Shown: positions 16,257-22,920 of the stretch, piece after piece
Numbering within the stretch: position 1 is the stretch's first letter
Layout: each line of letters starts with the position of its first letter
Assembly: GCA_003514305.1 (NCBI GenBank)
Contig: DORE01000132.1
Coordinates: 2,741-27,107, forward strand
Source: Gammaproteobacteria bacterium
GTDB lineage: Bacteria; Pseudomonadota; Gammaproteobacteria; Pseudomonadales; Pseudohongiellaceae
Reading direction: 5' to 3'
DNA: 24,367 nucleotides
Notes under the pieces: generated by a model
Told to the model about the DNA's origin: nothing
Database searches by the model: none
Seen by the model: the letters and a program-made list of their open reading frames with translations, nothing else
Translations under genes and position numbers: made by a program

Positions 16257-17477
16257 TTGCAAGATATTCTCAAAGGGATACGAATTGTTGAAGGCAGTGC
16301 CTTTATCGCTGCCCCCTCTGCCGGAATGACGCTGGCGCAATTAGGTGCAGACGTTATCCGCTTCGACATGATTGGTGGTGGTATAGACTATCACCGGTGG
16401 CCGGTTTCCGCGAAAGGGAAGAGTCTCTACTGGCACTCTCTGAACAAAGGCAAGCGCTCAATCGCGGTTGACTTCCGGCACGCTGAAGGGCGCGAATTGC
16501 TGGTTCAACTTATTACAGCACCTGGTGAGGATGCAGGTCTGTTTGTAACTAACTTTCCCGCGCGAGGTTGGCTTGGCTACGAAATGCTTCGAGCCCATCG
16601 CGAGGATTTGATTTTCATAAACCTCGCTGGTGACCGACATGGCGGAAACGCTCTCGATTATACGGTGAACAGCAAAGTGGGCCTGCCTTACCTTATCGGA
16701 GATGGCGAAGAGCCCAAAAATAATCCTTTTCCCGCATGGGATGTTATTGCCGGCCAGCAGATTGCGCTTGGTTTGCTTGCCGCTGAGCGTCATCGGCGAA
16801 GGACCGGTTCAGGCCAGTTTGTGTCGATCACGCTGGCCGACGTTGCACTGGCTACGATGGGACACCTTGGCTATATAGCTGAAGCGCAGATTAACGAAAT
16901 GGCCAGACAACCGGTGGGTAATCACATATTTGGAACATTCGGTCATGACTTCCTTTGCCAGGACGGCAAGCGTGTCATGGTGGTAGGAGTAAGTACCAAG
17001 CAGTGGCAAGCGTTGGTAAATGTGACGGAAACTGAAGCGGCTGTTGCAGCGCTGGAAGAGCAGCTTGGTTTGAGTTTTGTTCAGGAAGGAGATCGCTTTG
17101 AGGCGCGGGAATCCCTCCGGGGCATTTTCGAGCCTTGGTTTTTGTCGAAGCGGTTTTCGACCGTGGCAGAGGCGTTAAATTCCGCAGATGCCTGCTGGGG
17201 TCCTTATCAAAATATTGCGGAGCTGGTAGCTGACGATATTGATTGTTCCGAAGATAATCCCCTTTTTCAAAGCGTGAACCAGCCAGGTATCGGAGAATGC
17301 CTTATGCCGGGCCAAGCTTTGAGCTTTGGTGCTTTTATTCGAGAAGCCATCACTCCAGCGCCTTTACTTGGCCAACATACTGATGAAGTTCTAAGCGAGA
17401 TTCTCGGGTTGAGCGACATGCAGATAGGCAGATTGCATGATAAAAAAATTGTAGAAGGCCCCGATGAGCGCAATTAA
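16257..17477 (+). CDS. mct: 2-methylfumaryl-CoA isomerase (mesaconyl-C1-CoA/C4-CoA transferase)
   Basis: 406-residue class III CoA-transferase (CaiB/BaiF family). Mct moves CoA within the molecule, turning mesaconyl-C1-CoA into mesaconyl-C4-CoA, a step of the 3-hydroxypropionate bicycle in Chloroflexus. The N-terminus (RIVEGSAFIAAPSAGMTLAQ, LGADVIRFDMIGGGIDYHRW), then NKGKRSIAVDFRHAEGRELL, LFVTNFPARGWLGYE and LGLLAAERHRRRTGSGQFV, resembles Chloroflexus Mct more than formyl-CoA or carnitine CoA transferases, from memory. The likely catalytic Asp is D162 in FPAWDVIAGQ. The start is TTG at 16257 with GGGGAGG eight bases upstream; no ATG fits. It lies 79 bases after mcd, whose product it would use. 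Its stop overlaps that of the convergent dehalogenase gene. Confidence 0.8.
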   Translation: MQDILKGIRIVEGSAFIAAPSAGMTLAQLGADVIRFDMIGGGIDYHRWPVSAKGKSLYWHSLNKGKRSIAVDFRHAEGRELLVQLITAPGEDAGLFVTNFPARGWLGYEMLRAHREDLIFINLAGDRHGGNALDYTVNSKVGLPYLIGDGEEPKNNPFPAWDVIAGQQIALGLLAAERHRRRTGSGQFVSITLADVALATMGHLGYIAEAQINEMARQPVGNHIFGTFGHDFLCQDGKRVMVVGVSTKQWQALVNVTETEAAVAALEEQLGLSFVQEGDRFEARESLRGIFEPWFLSKRFSTVAEALNSADACWGPYQNIAELVADDIDCSEDNPLFQSVNQPGIGECLMPGQALSFGAFIREAITPAPLLGQHTDEVLSEILGLSDMQIGRLHDKKIVEGPDERN

Positions 17478-18139
17478 GTCGCCCAGCCTCCTGCGAGAGG
17501 TATGATCTGGCCTACCATGTGGTTGCATTTTTCGCTCGCAAGATAAGCGGCCAGTTCCGCGGTTTCAAATGCTGCGCCTACACGATTAGTGGGAACATTG
17601 CGTTTTACATGGTCAAGGAATCTTGGGTCGTCAAGTAGGTCGTCGGGGTAATAGGTATTGTTGTTAATGTAGTTCTGAGCAATCGCATTGACTTGTATTT
17701 GACTGCGCGCCAACTCAAGGCCAACGGCTTTGATGAATCCGTTTTGAGCGCCGCGTGCAGCGCAATATGCTGCATGGTTTGGAATGCCCCTTACCGGTGC
17801 AGCGCTGGTCACGGCAACAATTTTTCCAGATTTTCGAGCGATCATTTGTGGTGTTACCGCCCGAATTAAAAACATCAACGGGTGGACTAGCGTGTCAAAG
17901 AGTTGGGTCCAATCGGCGTTCAAGATTTCTTGTACCGGCCCATTTCTTGGGGGCTCCGCAAGATTGGCGATCAAAATATCAATCTCTCCTGCCGATTGTA
18001 TCAGCGCTTCGCACTCTTTTTGCGAGCGCATCGAGCCGCTGCTACCGATTACTTCGATATTATGGGCTTCAAATTTCTTTCTAATGGCGGGACCCATATA
18101 TTTGTCGACGCAGGTGATTAATGCTTTTCGATTACTCAT
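17474..18139 (-). CDS. Halohydrin dehalogenase-like SDR-fold protein
   Basis: 221 residues. The fold is SDR, but the cofactor-binding T-G-x3-G-x-G is absent. In its place is T9-x4-Y14-x-G16 (TCVDKYMG), matching the T-x4-F/Y-x-G signature of halohydrin dehalogenases. The catalytic pattern is S112-x12-Y125-x3-R129 (TSAAPVRGIPNHAAYCAAR), with Arg in place of the SDR lysine, exactly the Ser-Tyr-Arg triad of these enzymes. Downstream, NYINNNTYYPDD, FLDHVKRNVPTNRVGA and LASEKCNHMVGQIIPLAGG also follow HheC as I remember it. Such enzymes convert vicinal haloalcohols to epoxides with halide release, and the reverse with other nucleophiles, without a nicotinamide cofactor. The ATG at 18139 has GAGGA eight bases upstream; the frame is open to 18268, but that would add 43 unrelated residues. 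It is convergent with mct, sharing a TTAA stop overlap. Confidence 0.8.
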   Translation of the reverse strand: MSNRKALITCVDKYMGPAIRKKFEAHNIEVIGSSGSMRSQKECEALIQSAGEIDILIANLAEPPRNGPVQEILNADWTQLFDTLVHPLMFLIRAVTPQMIARKSGKIVAVTSAAPVRGIPNHAAYCAARGAQNGFIKAVGLELARSQIQVNAIAQNYINNNTYYPDDLLDDPRFLDHVKRNVPTNRVGAAFETAELAAYLASEKCNHMVGQIIPLAGGWAT

Positions 18140-18227
18140 GCCATAATTCCTCGTTACCGTTTGAATGTTGTTATATGCCATCTTTGATCTTCTCATAAAT
18201 CGCTTGAACGTTTCCTGAGGCTGATAG

Positions 18228-18635
18228 TCAATAGCAGACAGAGTTTCTTTGTAAAAAGGTCGGTACACATCGGGTCTCTAGTAGTCCGGCCCGCGCCCAA
18301 CCAGCGTCAATCGCTTCGCATAATGTTCGTTTCTTTAGCACTTGGCACGCTGCGTTGCTATCTAGCTCCGGGCTAAAGGTAATTTCGACGAGTGCGTCGA
18401 TATCAGACGAATTAATGCTATCGACGAAGTAGAACCGTTGGATTGCGTCATGAATCGCCTGCACAGCGTCTGGTGTGTCAGCCCACTTGGCTAGCTTTTG
18501 ATTCACTGACTCGATGTCGCGACCGGCGAACGTCTTTGCGAATCACTGCTCTTCAGGATGAGTTTCAGGGGTTCCGGGGAAGGGTCTCAAACCGATTGCC
18601 ACTGGATAGTTCGCCTTCAGCTTACCGATACTCAC
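18228..18635 (-). pseudogene. Interrupted minus-strand coding region, probable decaying gene
   Basis: From a GTG at 18635 the minus strand reads protein-like sequence (SIGKLKANYPVAIGLRPFPG, TPETHPEEQ), meets a TGA at 18543-18545, then continues in the same frame as coding-like sequence (FAKTFAGRDIESVNQKLAKW, DAVQAIHDAIQRFYFVDSIN) to a TGA at 18228. A second frame, open from 18277 down into the dehalogenase gene, also looks coding (RPFYKETLSAIDYQPQETFK), as if a frameshift lay near 18275. The simplest reading is a gene of about 165 codons with one nonsense and one frameshift mutation. The part after the first stop could instead be a short gene from GTG 18506 (92 residues), but that GTG has no ribosome site. 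Family not recognised. Confidence 0.4.
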
Positions 18636-18669
18636 GGCACTAAGATAACGCCAGAGTCAGATGACCTCA

Positions 18670-18697
18670 GTGAAAACGCCTGAAGTCAGTTTTTCAC
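18670..18697. repeat. Inverted repeat in the TPR gene upstream region
   Basis: GTGAAAA (18670-18676) and TTTTCAC (18691-18697) are perfect 7-bp inverted arms around a 14-base loop, between the interrupted minus-strand region and the TPR gene. It could be a terminator or an operator. The rest of 18636-18888 shows no gene. Confidence 0.3.
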
Positions 18698-18796
18698 GAT
18701 GAGTTCAGCGACAAATTTGTACTTCATTACATCAGCACCGAGGGTAGCGCAACCGAGAAAGTTTTGCTTCGTGCCTGAATTTGAGTGCATTTGTTG

Positions 18797-18802
18797 TATA
18801 CT
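18797..18802 (+). promoter_or_regulatory. Candidate -10 box for the TPR gene
   Basis: TATACT matches the sigma-70 -10 box at 5 of 6 positions and lies 86 bases before the ATG at 18889. No good -35 box is found at the usual spacing, so confidence is low. Confidence 0.3.
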
Positions 18803-18888
18803 TTCACCAAGTTTACAAAACGTTAATCGGCCTCTTGCTGAGAATGCAGTGGCACACTGAACAGCATATTATCTGGGAGGGAGTTCTA

Positions 18889-20550
18889 ATGCGAAAATAC
18901 TTGGTTCTTATCGGTGCGATTTATGTCGCCACATCGAGCCTTTGGAGCCTGGCACAGGATGGCGGGCCGGTCGCTATCAAGATACCGGGCAGTGGAACTT
19001 ATACGGCGCCAATCTCGACTGACTCAGCGGAAGCACAGGCGTTCTTCGATCAGGGCCTGAGAATGGCCTGGAGCTTTTACTTTCCGGAGTCTATCGCTTC
19101 GTATCAAGAAGCCTCCAGGCTCGACCCCAAGCATCCTATGCCTTATTGGGGATTGGCACATGCCATTGGCCCCAATCCGAACAGCAGGTATGTTGGCTTA
19201 CCGGACGACCCTCAGGGAACCGGGCTTGAGGCCATTCGGATGGCATTGCAGCTGTCTGATAACGGTACGGAAAAAGAGAGGGACATGATCAGCGCGTTAT
19301 TTGTTCTCTACAATAAGGATGCGATAGCGGATGATCGTGAGCGGGACTTTGCCTATCTGGATGCTATGCGAGAGCTACACGAAAAATATCCAGCTGATCC
19401 GGATATTGCGACCGTATACGGCGAGTCTTACATGAATACAACCCGATGGGATTACTGGAACGAAGATGGTACGCCGAAGTCAGGCACAGCTGACGCGAAA
19501 GCAGCTTTCGAAGCTGCCATCGCGGTGTCGCATGACCATCCGGGAGCTAACCATCTCTACATCCATCTAATGGAAATGTCGTCAGAGCCCGAGCTTGCCA
19601 TGCCTTCCGCACAAAAGCTTGAGGCCTCTGTGCCGATTTCTGGTCACATGGTCCATATGCCTGGCCATATCTACCTGCGGGTCGGTGAGTATGAGAAAGC
19701 GATTGACATAAATGAGCGTTCTCAGGTTGTTGATGATCAGTTCGCGGAAATTTGGGGAGACACTAATTTCCCAATGATCGGGACTTATCCTTTGTCTCAT
19801 AAAATCCATAAGCCGCATGCCCTGGATTTTGTGCGTTACGCCAACATGTTGCAGGGCAATTACGATGCGGCCTCACAAGCCGCAGCAAGAAACGCGGGTA
19901 ACCGATTGCCGGGACAGGGTGCCGACAAAACGATTGCCCATGAGTGGGTCACGGATAAAGTCTTTGGCAAGTGGGACAAGATTCATGCGGAAAATCAGGA
20001 GAACTTAGAAAAAGCGGTTACTCCTTATCTGAAAGGCATGTGGGCCTACGTCATGGGCAGCGCACATGTCGCCAAAGGCCACATGGGACCAGCCGAGGCT
20101 CAGCTTCAAGTGATTAGAGACGCTATCGCGTCTCCAGAGGTTGACGAATCTGGCGTCGGCCCAACACCAGCTTCGCATGTCTTGAATTTGGCGATGCATG
20201 CGCTAATGGGAGAGATTGAAGAGGCCAATGGGGATCTGGATGCTGCGGTTGCACATTACGGCCACGCCGTAGGCTTCCAGGATAATTTGAACTACACTGA
20301 GCCGCCCGATTGGAGCCAGTCGATGCGTTTGTACCAGGGTGCGGCTTTGATTAAAGCCGGAAACGCTGAGGAAGCTGAAAGGGTCTATCTCAGAGATTTG
20401 CAGTGGAATCAGCAGAACGGCTGGTCTACTTTTGGCTTATTTCAAGCTTTGGAAGCTCAGGGTAAAGGACAGGAAGCCCTGGTTTTCAAACGACAATTCG
20501 AATCGTTCTGGCGAAATGCCGATGTGGAGCTGACTCGCTCGCGCATCTAA
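18889..20550 (+). CDS. Exported TPR-repeat protein
   Basis: 553 residues from the ATG at 18889, which has GGGAGGGAG five bases upstream. The frame is open to 18781, but the upstream part is not needed. MRKYLVLIGAIYVATSSLWS followed by LAQD is a Sec signal peptide, likely cut after Ala. The mature protein has several helix-turn-helix TPR-like repeats (AQAFFDQGLRMAWSFYFPES, ASYQEASRLDPKHPMPYWGL, near-C-terminal AALIKAGNAEEAERVYLRDL). In the middle is a conserved histidine-rich stretch, HLYIHLMEM then SGHMVHMPGHIYLRVGEY, that recurs in this exported TPR family and could bind a metal. Function is unknown; a periplasmic or surface scaffold is the plain inference. It is monocistronic, ending in a strong hairpin 41 bases after the stop. 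Confidence 0.85.
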   Translation: MRKYLVLIGAIYVATSSLWSLAQDGGPVAIKIPGSGTYTAPISTDSAEAQAFFDQGLRMAWSFYFPESIASYQEASRLDPKHPMPYWGLAHAIGPNPNSRYVGLPDDPQGTGLEAIRMALQLSDNGTEKERDMISALFVLYNKDAIADDRERDFAYLDAMRELHEKYPADPDIATVYGESYMNTTRWDYWNEDGTPKSGTADAKAAFEAAIAVSHDHPGANHLYIHLMEMSSEPELAMPSAQKLEASVPISGHMVHMPGHIYLRVGEYEKAIDINERSQVVDDQFAEIWGDTNFPMIGTYPLSHKIHKPHALDFVRYANMLQGNYDAASQAAARNAGNRLPGQGADKTIAHEWVTDKVFGKWDKIHAENQENLEKAVTPYLKGMWAYVMGSAHVAKGHMGPAEAQLQVIRDAIASPEVDESGVGPTPASHVLNLAMHALMGEIEEANGDLDAAVAHYGHAVGFQDNLNYTEPPDWSQSMRLYQGAALIKAGNAEEAERVYLRDLQWNQQNGWSTFGLFQALEAQGKGQEALVFKRQFESFWRNADVELTRSRI

Positions 20551-20590
20551 TGCTTGACCTGGCGTCGAAAAATCACGCTAAGCGTTGTCT

Positions 20591-20631
20591 TATGAAACGG
20601 CGATTGAACAAGATTCGATCGCCGTTTCATA
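20591..20631. terminator. Strong bidirectional hairpin between the TPR gene and mauD
   Basis: TATGAAACGGCGAT (20591-20604) pairs perfectly with ATCGCCGTTTCATA (20618-20631), a 14-bp stem. Four more pairs (one G-U) extend it inward to a CAAGA loop. The downstream TTCTT is a weak T-run. It probably ends the forward TPR transcript and may also stop the leftward mauED transcript. Confidence 0.75.
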
Positions 20632-20680
20632 TTCTTACTAGCCTTTGAATGGGTTGAGATCAGATTGTCTGAGCAAAGGG

Positions 20681-20710
20681 TAGGGCAAAGCTCAAACAGG
20701 TCATGCCCTA
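20681..20710 (-). terminator. Inverted repeat downstream of mauD
   Basis: TAGGGCA (20681-20687) and TGCCCTA (20704-20710) are perfect 7-bp arms with a 16-base loop, about 65 bases past the mauD stop. No T-run follows on the minus strand, so this is only a possible terminator. Confidence 0.3.
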
Positions 20711-20774
20711 AGCGTTTCACTCTTGCGCCTGCTTTTCCCAGTTCTCCAAGTATTTTTGTTTTAGCTAGTTGGTC

Positions 20775-21317
20775 CTATATCGATTCAACAAGAGTCTCAA
20801 GGTGCTCACGGTTGGTAACCAGCCCTTTTGAGCGCAGCACTCCCTGCTCATCAATCAGCACGGCACAAGGCAGTCTGATAACGTCAAATTTTATCCCTAA
20901 TTCCGGAGATACAACGTAAGGATAATCCTGAATACCCATTTTACTTACGTAATCAGCATGTCTTTGAGCTTCTCCGCCATCACTTCCAAAGATCAGGGAG
21001 AGTTTTTCACTTCTCGCCATGAATTTAGCTGTTGAAATAAGTTCCTCGCAAACCGGACAAGAAGGTGACAAAAATAGCAGAAGTTGCGGCAACTTAAGTG
21101 GGCCTCCAAACTTCAGAAGACGGCCATCAAGGCTAAGTATCTCGAGCAAGGGGGCCGGATCGCCTACTTTAGGACCAGCCGTTATCGTCAATGCATCTGT
21201 TGGGGCTAATCTTGTATGCAAAACGCCGATTTGACGCGCTAAGGCGAACATCGAAATAACAAGAATCAGAACGACCAGCGTTAATATAATGATGATTTCT
21301 GCAAGGTAATTATCCAT
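20775..21317 (-). CDS. mauD: MauD-like thioredoxin-fold protein
   Basis: 180 residues: one N-terminal membrane anchor (about residues 7-28), then a thioredoxin/TlpA-like periplasmic domain. ALARQIGVLHTRLAPTDALT and KVGDPAPLLEI are MauD landmarks. The redox motif is C87-P-V-C90 in LSPSCPVCEEL, and VIRLPCAVLIDEQGVL contains the cis-Pro loop (LPC). In methylamine-utilisation clusters MauD and MauE are needed to form or hold the many disulfides of the TTQ-bearing small subunit of amine dehydrogenase. The C-terminus (REHLETLVESI) stops about 20 residues earlier than MauD proteins I recall. Its ATG overlaps the end of mauE by eight bases, so translation is coupled. No dehydrogenase gene lies downstream, so the client protein is unknown. 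Confidence 0.82.
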   Translation of the reverse strand: MDNYLAEIIIILTLVVLILVISMFALARQIGVLHTRLAPTDALTITAGPKVGDPAPLLEILSLDGRLLKFGGPLKLPQLLLFLSPSCPVCEELISTAKFMARSEKLSLIFGSDGGEAQRHADYVSKMGIQDYPYVVSPELGIKFDVIRLPCAVLIDEQGVLRSKGLVTNREHLETLVESI

Positions 21318-21852
21318 CGTTTATCCTCCCGTTTTTAGAAAAGCCCTGGTTACGCACCAGCTGTTCAATGAGTAGGTAAACACATGAGAGTAATGAAATC
21401 ATTAGCGAGAGCAGCAAAAAGTCTACCCAAACTAAAGCTCTGTTTGTGCTGGGAGTAACTAAGAGGTAACTGCTTATGATGAGCGCTGAATTTCGGAAAA
21501 GAAGCCAGTAGGAGAGATTTTGCGGATGGCTACCGCAGCCGCAATCAATCTCGTCTCTCCCTCGGAAGAGGTTGATTGCTATAGCGATTGTGTAGCTGAC
21601 GAGCAGGCCGCCTGCCAGGACGGCCGCCCAGGGCCGGGTGAGTGGTATCAAAATCAGAAAGAAGACTGCCATTTCTGCGATGGGTATTATTCTTGCCACG
21701 CCAGGCAGAATGCCAGGCGGTATCAATTTGTAGTCCGCAAGCTGTGCGCTGAACTGGCCTGGAGCTCTCAACTTGTGCTTTGCAGCTGTGAAAAACAGCA
21801 GGGCAAGTGACGCTGAAATAATAAGAATCGTTAAGGGGTCAATCACTAACAA
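21310..21852 (-). CDS. mauE: MauE-like integral membrane protein (DoxX-like fold)
   Basis: 180 residues with four or five membrane helices (for example TILIISASLALLFFTAAKHK and MAVFFLILIP). The loop DEIDCGCGSHP, with C104 and C106, is characteristic of MauE proteins, which work with MauD in maturing disulfide-rich periplasmic proteins and resemble DoxX/VKOR-type redox membrane proteins. The start is TTG at 21852, with AAGGA five bases upstream and a second AAGGAG further up; GTG at 21846 is an alternative. It is the first gene of the mauE-mauD pair. A start-less 100-codon open frame ends 16 bases upstream, right at its ribosome site. Confidence 0.82.
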   Translation of the reverse strand: MLVIDPLTILIISASLALLFFTAAKHKLRAPGQFSAQLADYKLIPPGILPGVARIIPIAEMAVFFLILIPLTRPWAAVLAGGLLVSYTIAIAINLFRGRDEIDCGCGSHPQNLSYWLLFRNSALIISSYLLVTPSTNRALVWVDFLLLSLMISLLSCVYLLIEQLVRNQGFSKNGRINDG

Positions 21853-21868
21853 CTTATTCCTTGTCTCC

Positions 21869-22171
21869 TTACAGAACCAGAATGGTGCCTGACAAGTTCA
21901 AAACTTTCCGCTTTCTACGAGCAGAAGCAGCGGACTTTAATCTTGTTTTATCTGCGCTCCGGCCATAGCGGCCAGATCCAGAACGAGATTGGGAAATATC
22001 AGACGCGCTAGCATTTAGTATTACCAAGATAGCTATCCGCCAGCCTTGAGAAGAGCTGATTACGCCTAAGGGCGGCGAGCTTATGCTTAAGCTGCTTTGT
22101 TCGTCAACAACCGGCGAAGGGTCTTCAGTCCTAAACAGGTTAAATGTTGGTAATTTGAAGGCTTGAGCGGG
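21869..22171 (-). other. 535-bp spacer with a 100-codon open minus frame lacking a start
   Basis: The gap 21853-22387 between mauE and the GNAT gene has no standard gene. On the minus strand 100 codons are free of stops from 22171 to a TAA at 21869-21871. That TAA overlaps the AAGGAG before mauE, a spacing typical of an operon. The frame has no ATG or GTG, and its only TTG codons are internal; composition is Ser/Arg-rich (ISSPPLGVISSSQGWR, RSADKTRLKSAASARRKRK). It could be a degenerate gene or noncoding DNA. The spacer also has inverted repeats AGCTTA/TAAGCT (22078-22093) and GAGCGC/GCGCTC (22215-22235). Opposed 32-codon frames lie at 22256-22354 (-) and 22293-22391 (+), the latter overlapping the GNAT start as ATGA. 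Confidence 0.35.
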
Positions 22172-22387
22172 TTAGTGTCAACTTATTGGGCCTGCTAAAG
22201 GGCAAATTCAGCCTGAGCGCAGCCTTTGAGCGCTCGCTGCAAAGCATGGTTTTGGCTATTTAGCGATGAGGAGGCCGAGCTTGTCGTAATCTATGGCATA
22301 CCAAAAGCTGCGATTCTTTCTGGTTAGCAAAATTTCCGACACTTCGATTATCATCGTTTCAATCCTTTCAAAGGCGATTCAATACAG

Positions 22388-22882
22388 ATGACAATTTGCA
22401 TTCGGCAAGCGACGGGTTCGGATTTCGATCAGATATGGCCGATTTTTAGGGACGTAGTCGCCGCGGGCGAGACATACGGGTATCGAACCTCCACGGATAA
22501 GGCGCAGGCACACCAGTTGTGGGTTAAGTATCCAAGATGTACTTATGTCGCCGAGGAGGATCAGCGCATTCTGGGCACTTACTATATCAAGAACAATCAT
22601 GACGGTCCGGGCGCCCATGTCTGCAACTGCGGTTACATGGTGGCTTCGGCGGCGCGCGGACGCGGCATTGCCACACGCATGTGTGAGCACTCACAGCGGG
22701 AAGCAGTTAGATTGGGCTACCGTGCCATGCAGTTTAATTTGGTGGCATCCAGTAATGAGGGCGCAGTCAGGCTTTGGAATAAGCTCGGCTTCGCAACGGT
22801 GGGTCGGTTGCCTCGAGCCTTCGAGCACCCGGGGCTAGGCTATATTGATGCTCTTGTTATGTATAAATGGTTCGCGGAATAG
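22388..22882 (+). CDS. GNAT family N-acetyltransferase
   Basis: 164 residues. The arrangement is the standard GNAT fold of the phosphinothricin/amino-acid N-acetyltransferase type: ICIRQATGSDFDQIWPIF first strand and helix, VAEEDQRILGTYYIKNN, NCGYMVASAARGRGIATRMC with the acetyl-CoA pyrophosphate loop R-G-R-G-I-A, then NLVASSNEGAVRLWNKLGF and GRLPRAFEHPGLGYIDALVM. The tail motif (LWNKLGF then G-x-P-x-A-F) is frequent in acetyltransferases acting on small amines. Substrate unknown, location cytoplasmic. The ATG at 22388 has only a distant AAAGG upstream, so expression may depend on an ATGA overlap with a short upstream frame. The next gene follows 38 bases later on the same strand. Confidence 0.9.
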   Translation: MTICIRQATGSDFDQIWPIFRDVVAAGETYGYRTSTDKAQAHQLWVKYPRCTYVAEEDQRILGTYYIKNNHDGPGAHVCNCGYMVASAARGRGIATRMCEHSQREAVRLGYRAMQFNLVASSNEGAVRLWNKLGFATVGRLPRAFEHPGLGYIDALVMYKWFAE

Positions 22883-22920
22883 CAGTGCCAAGGCGAGTAG
22901 AAGCGATAGGGGGAATTACC

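Noticed and set aside
17474..18268. Longer dehalogenase product starting at GTG 18268
   Set aside because: The added 43 residues have no counterpart in the family, and the internal ATG at 18139 has a strong ribosome site.
18543..18545. In-frame TGA as a selenocysteine codon
   Set aside because: The surrounding sequence matches no selenoprotein I know and no following hairpin of the bacterial SECIS type is evident. A second frame change nearby fits gene decay better.
20665..20919. Plus-strand frame of 84 codons over the end of mauD
   Set aside because: It is largely antisense to the MauD C-terminal half, which is conserved on the minus strand.
22256..22391. Two opposed 32-codon frames in the spacer before the GNAT gene
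   Set aside because: They overlap each other, cannot both be selected, and no homology is recognised. One has a fair ribosome site and the other an ATGA overlap, so they are mentioned only in the spacer entry.
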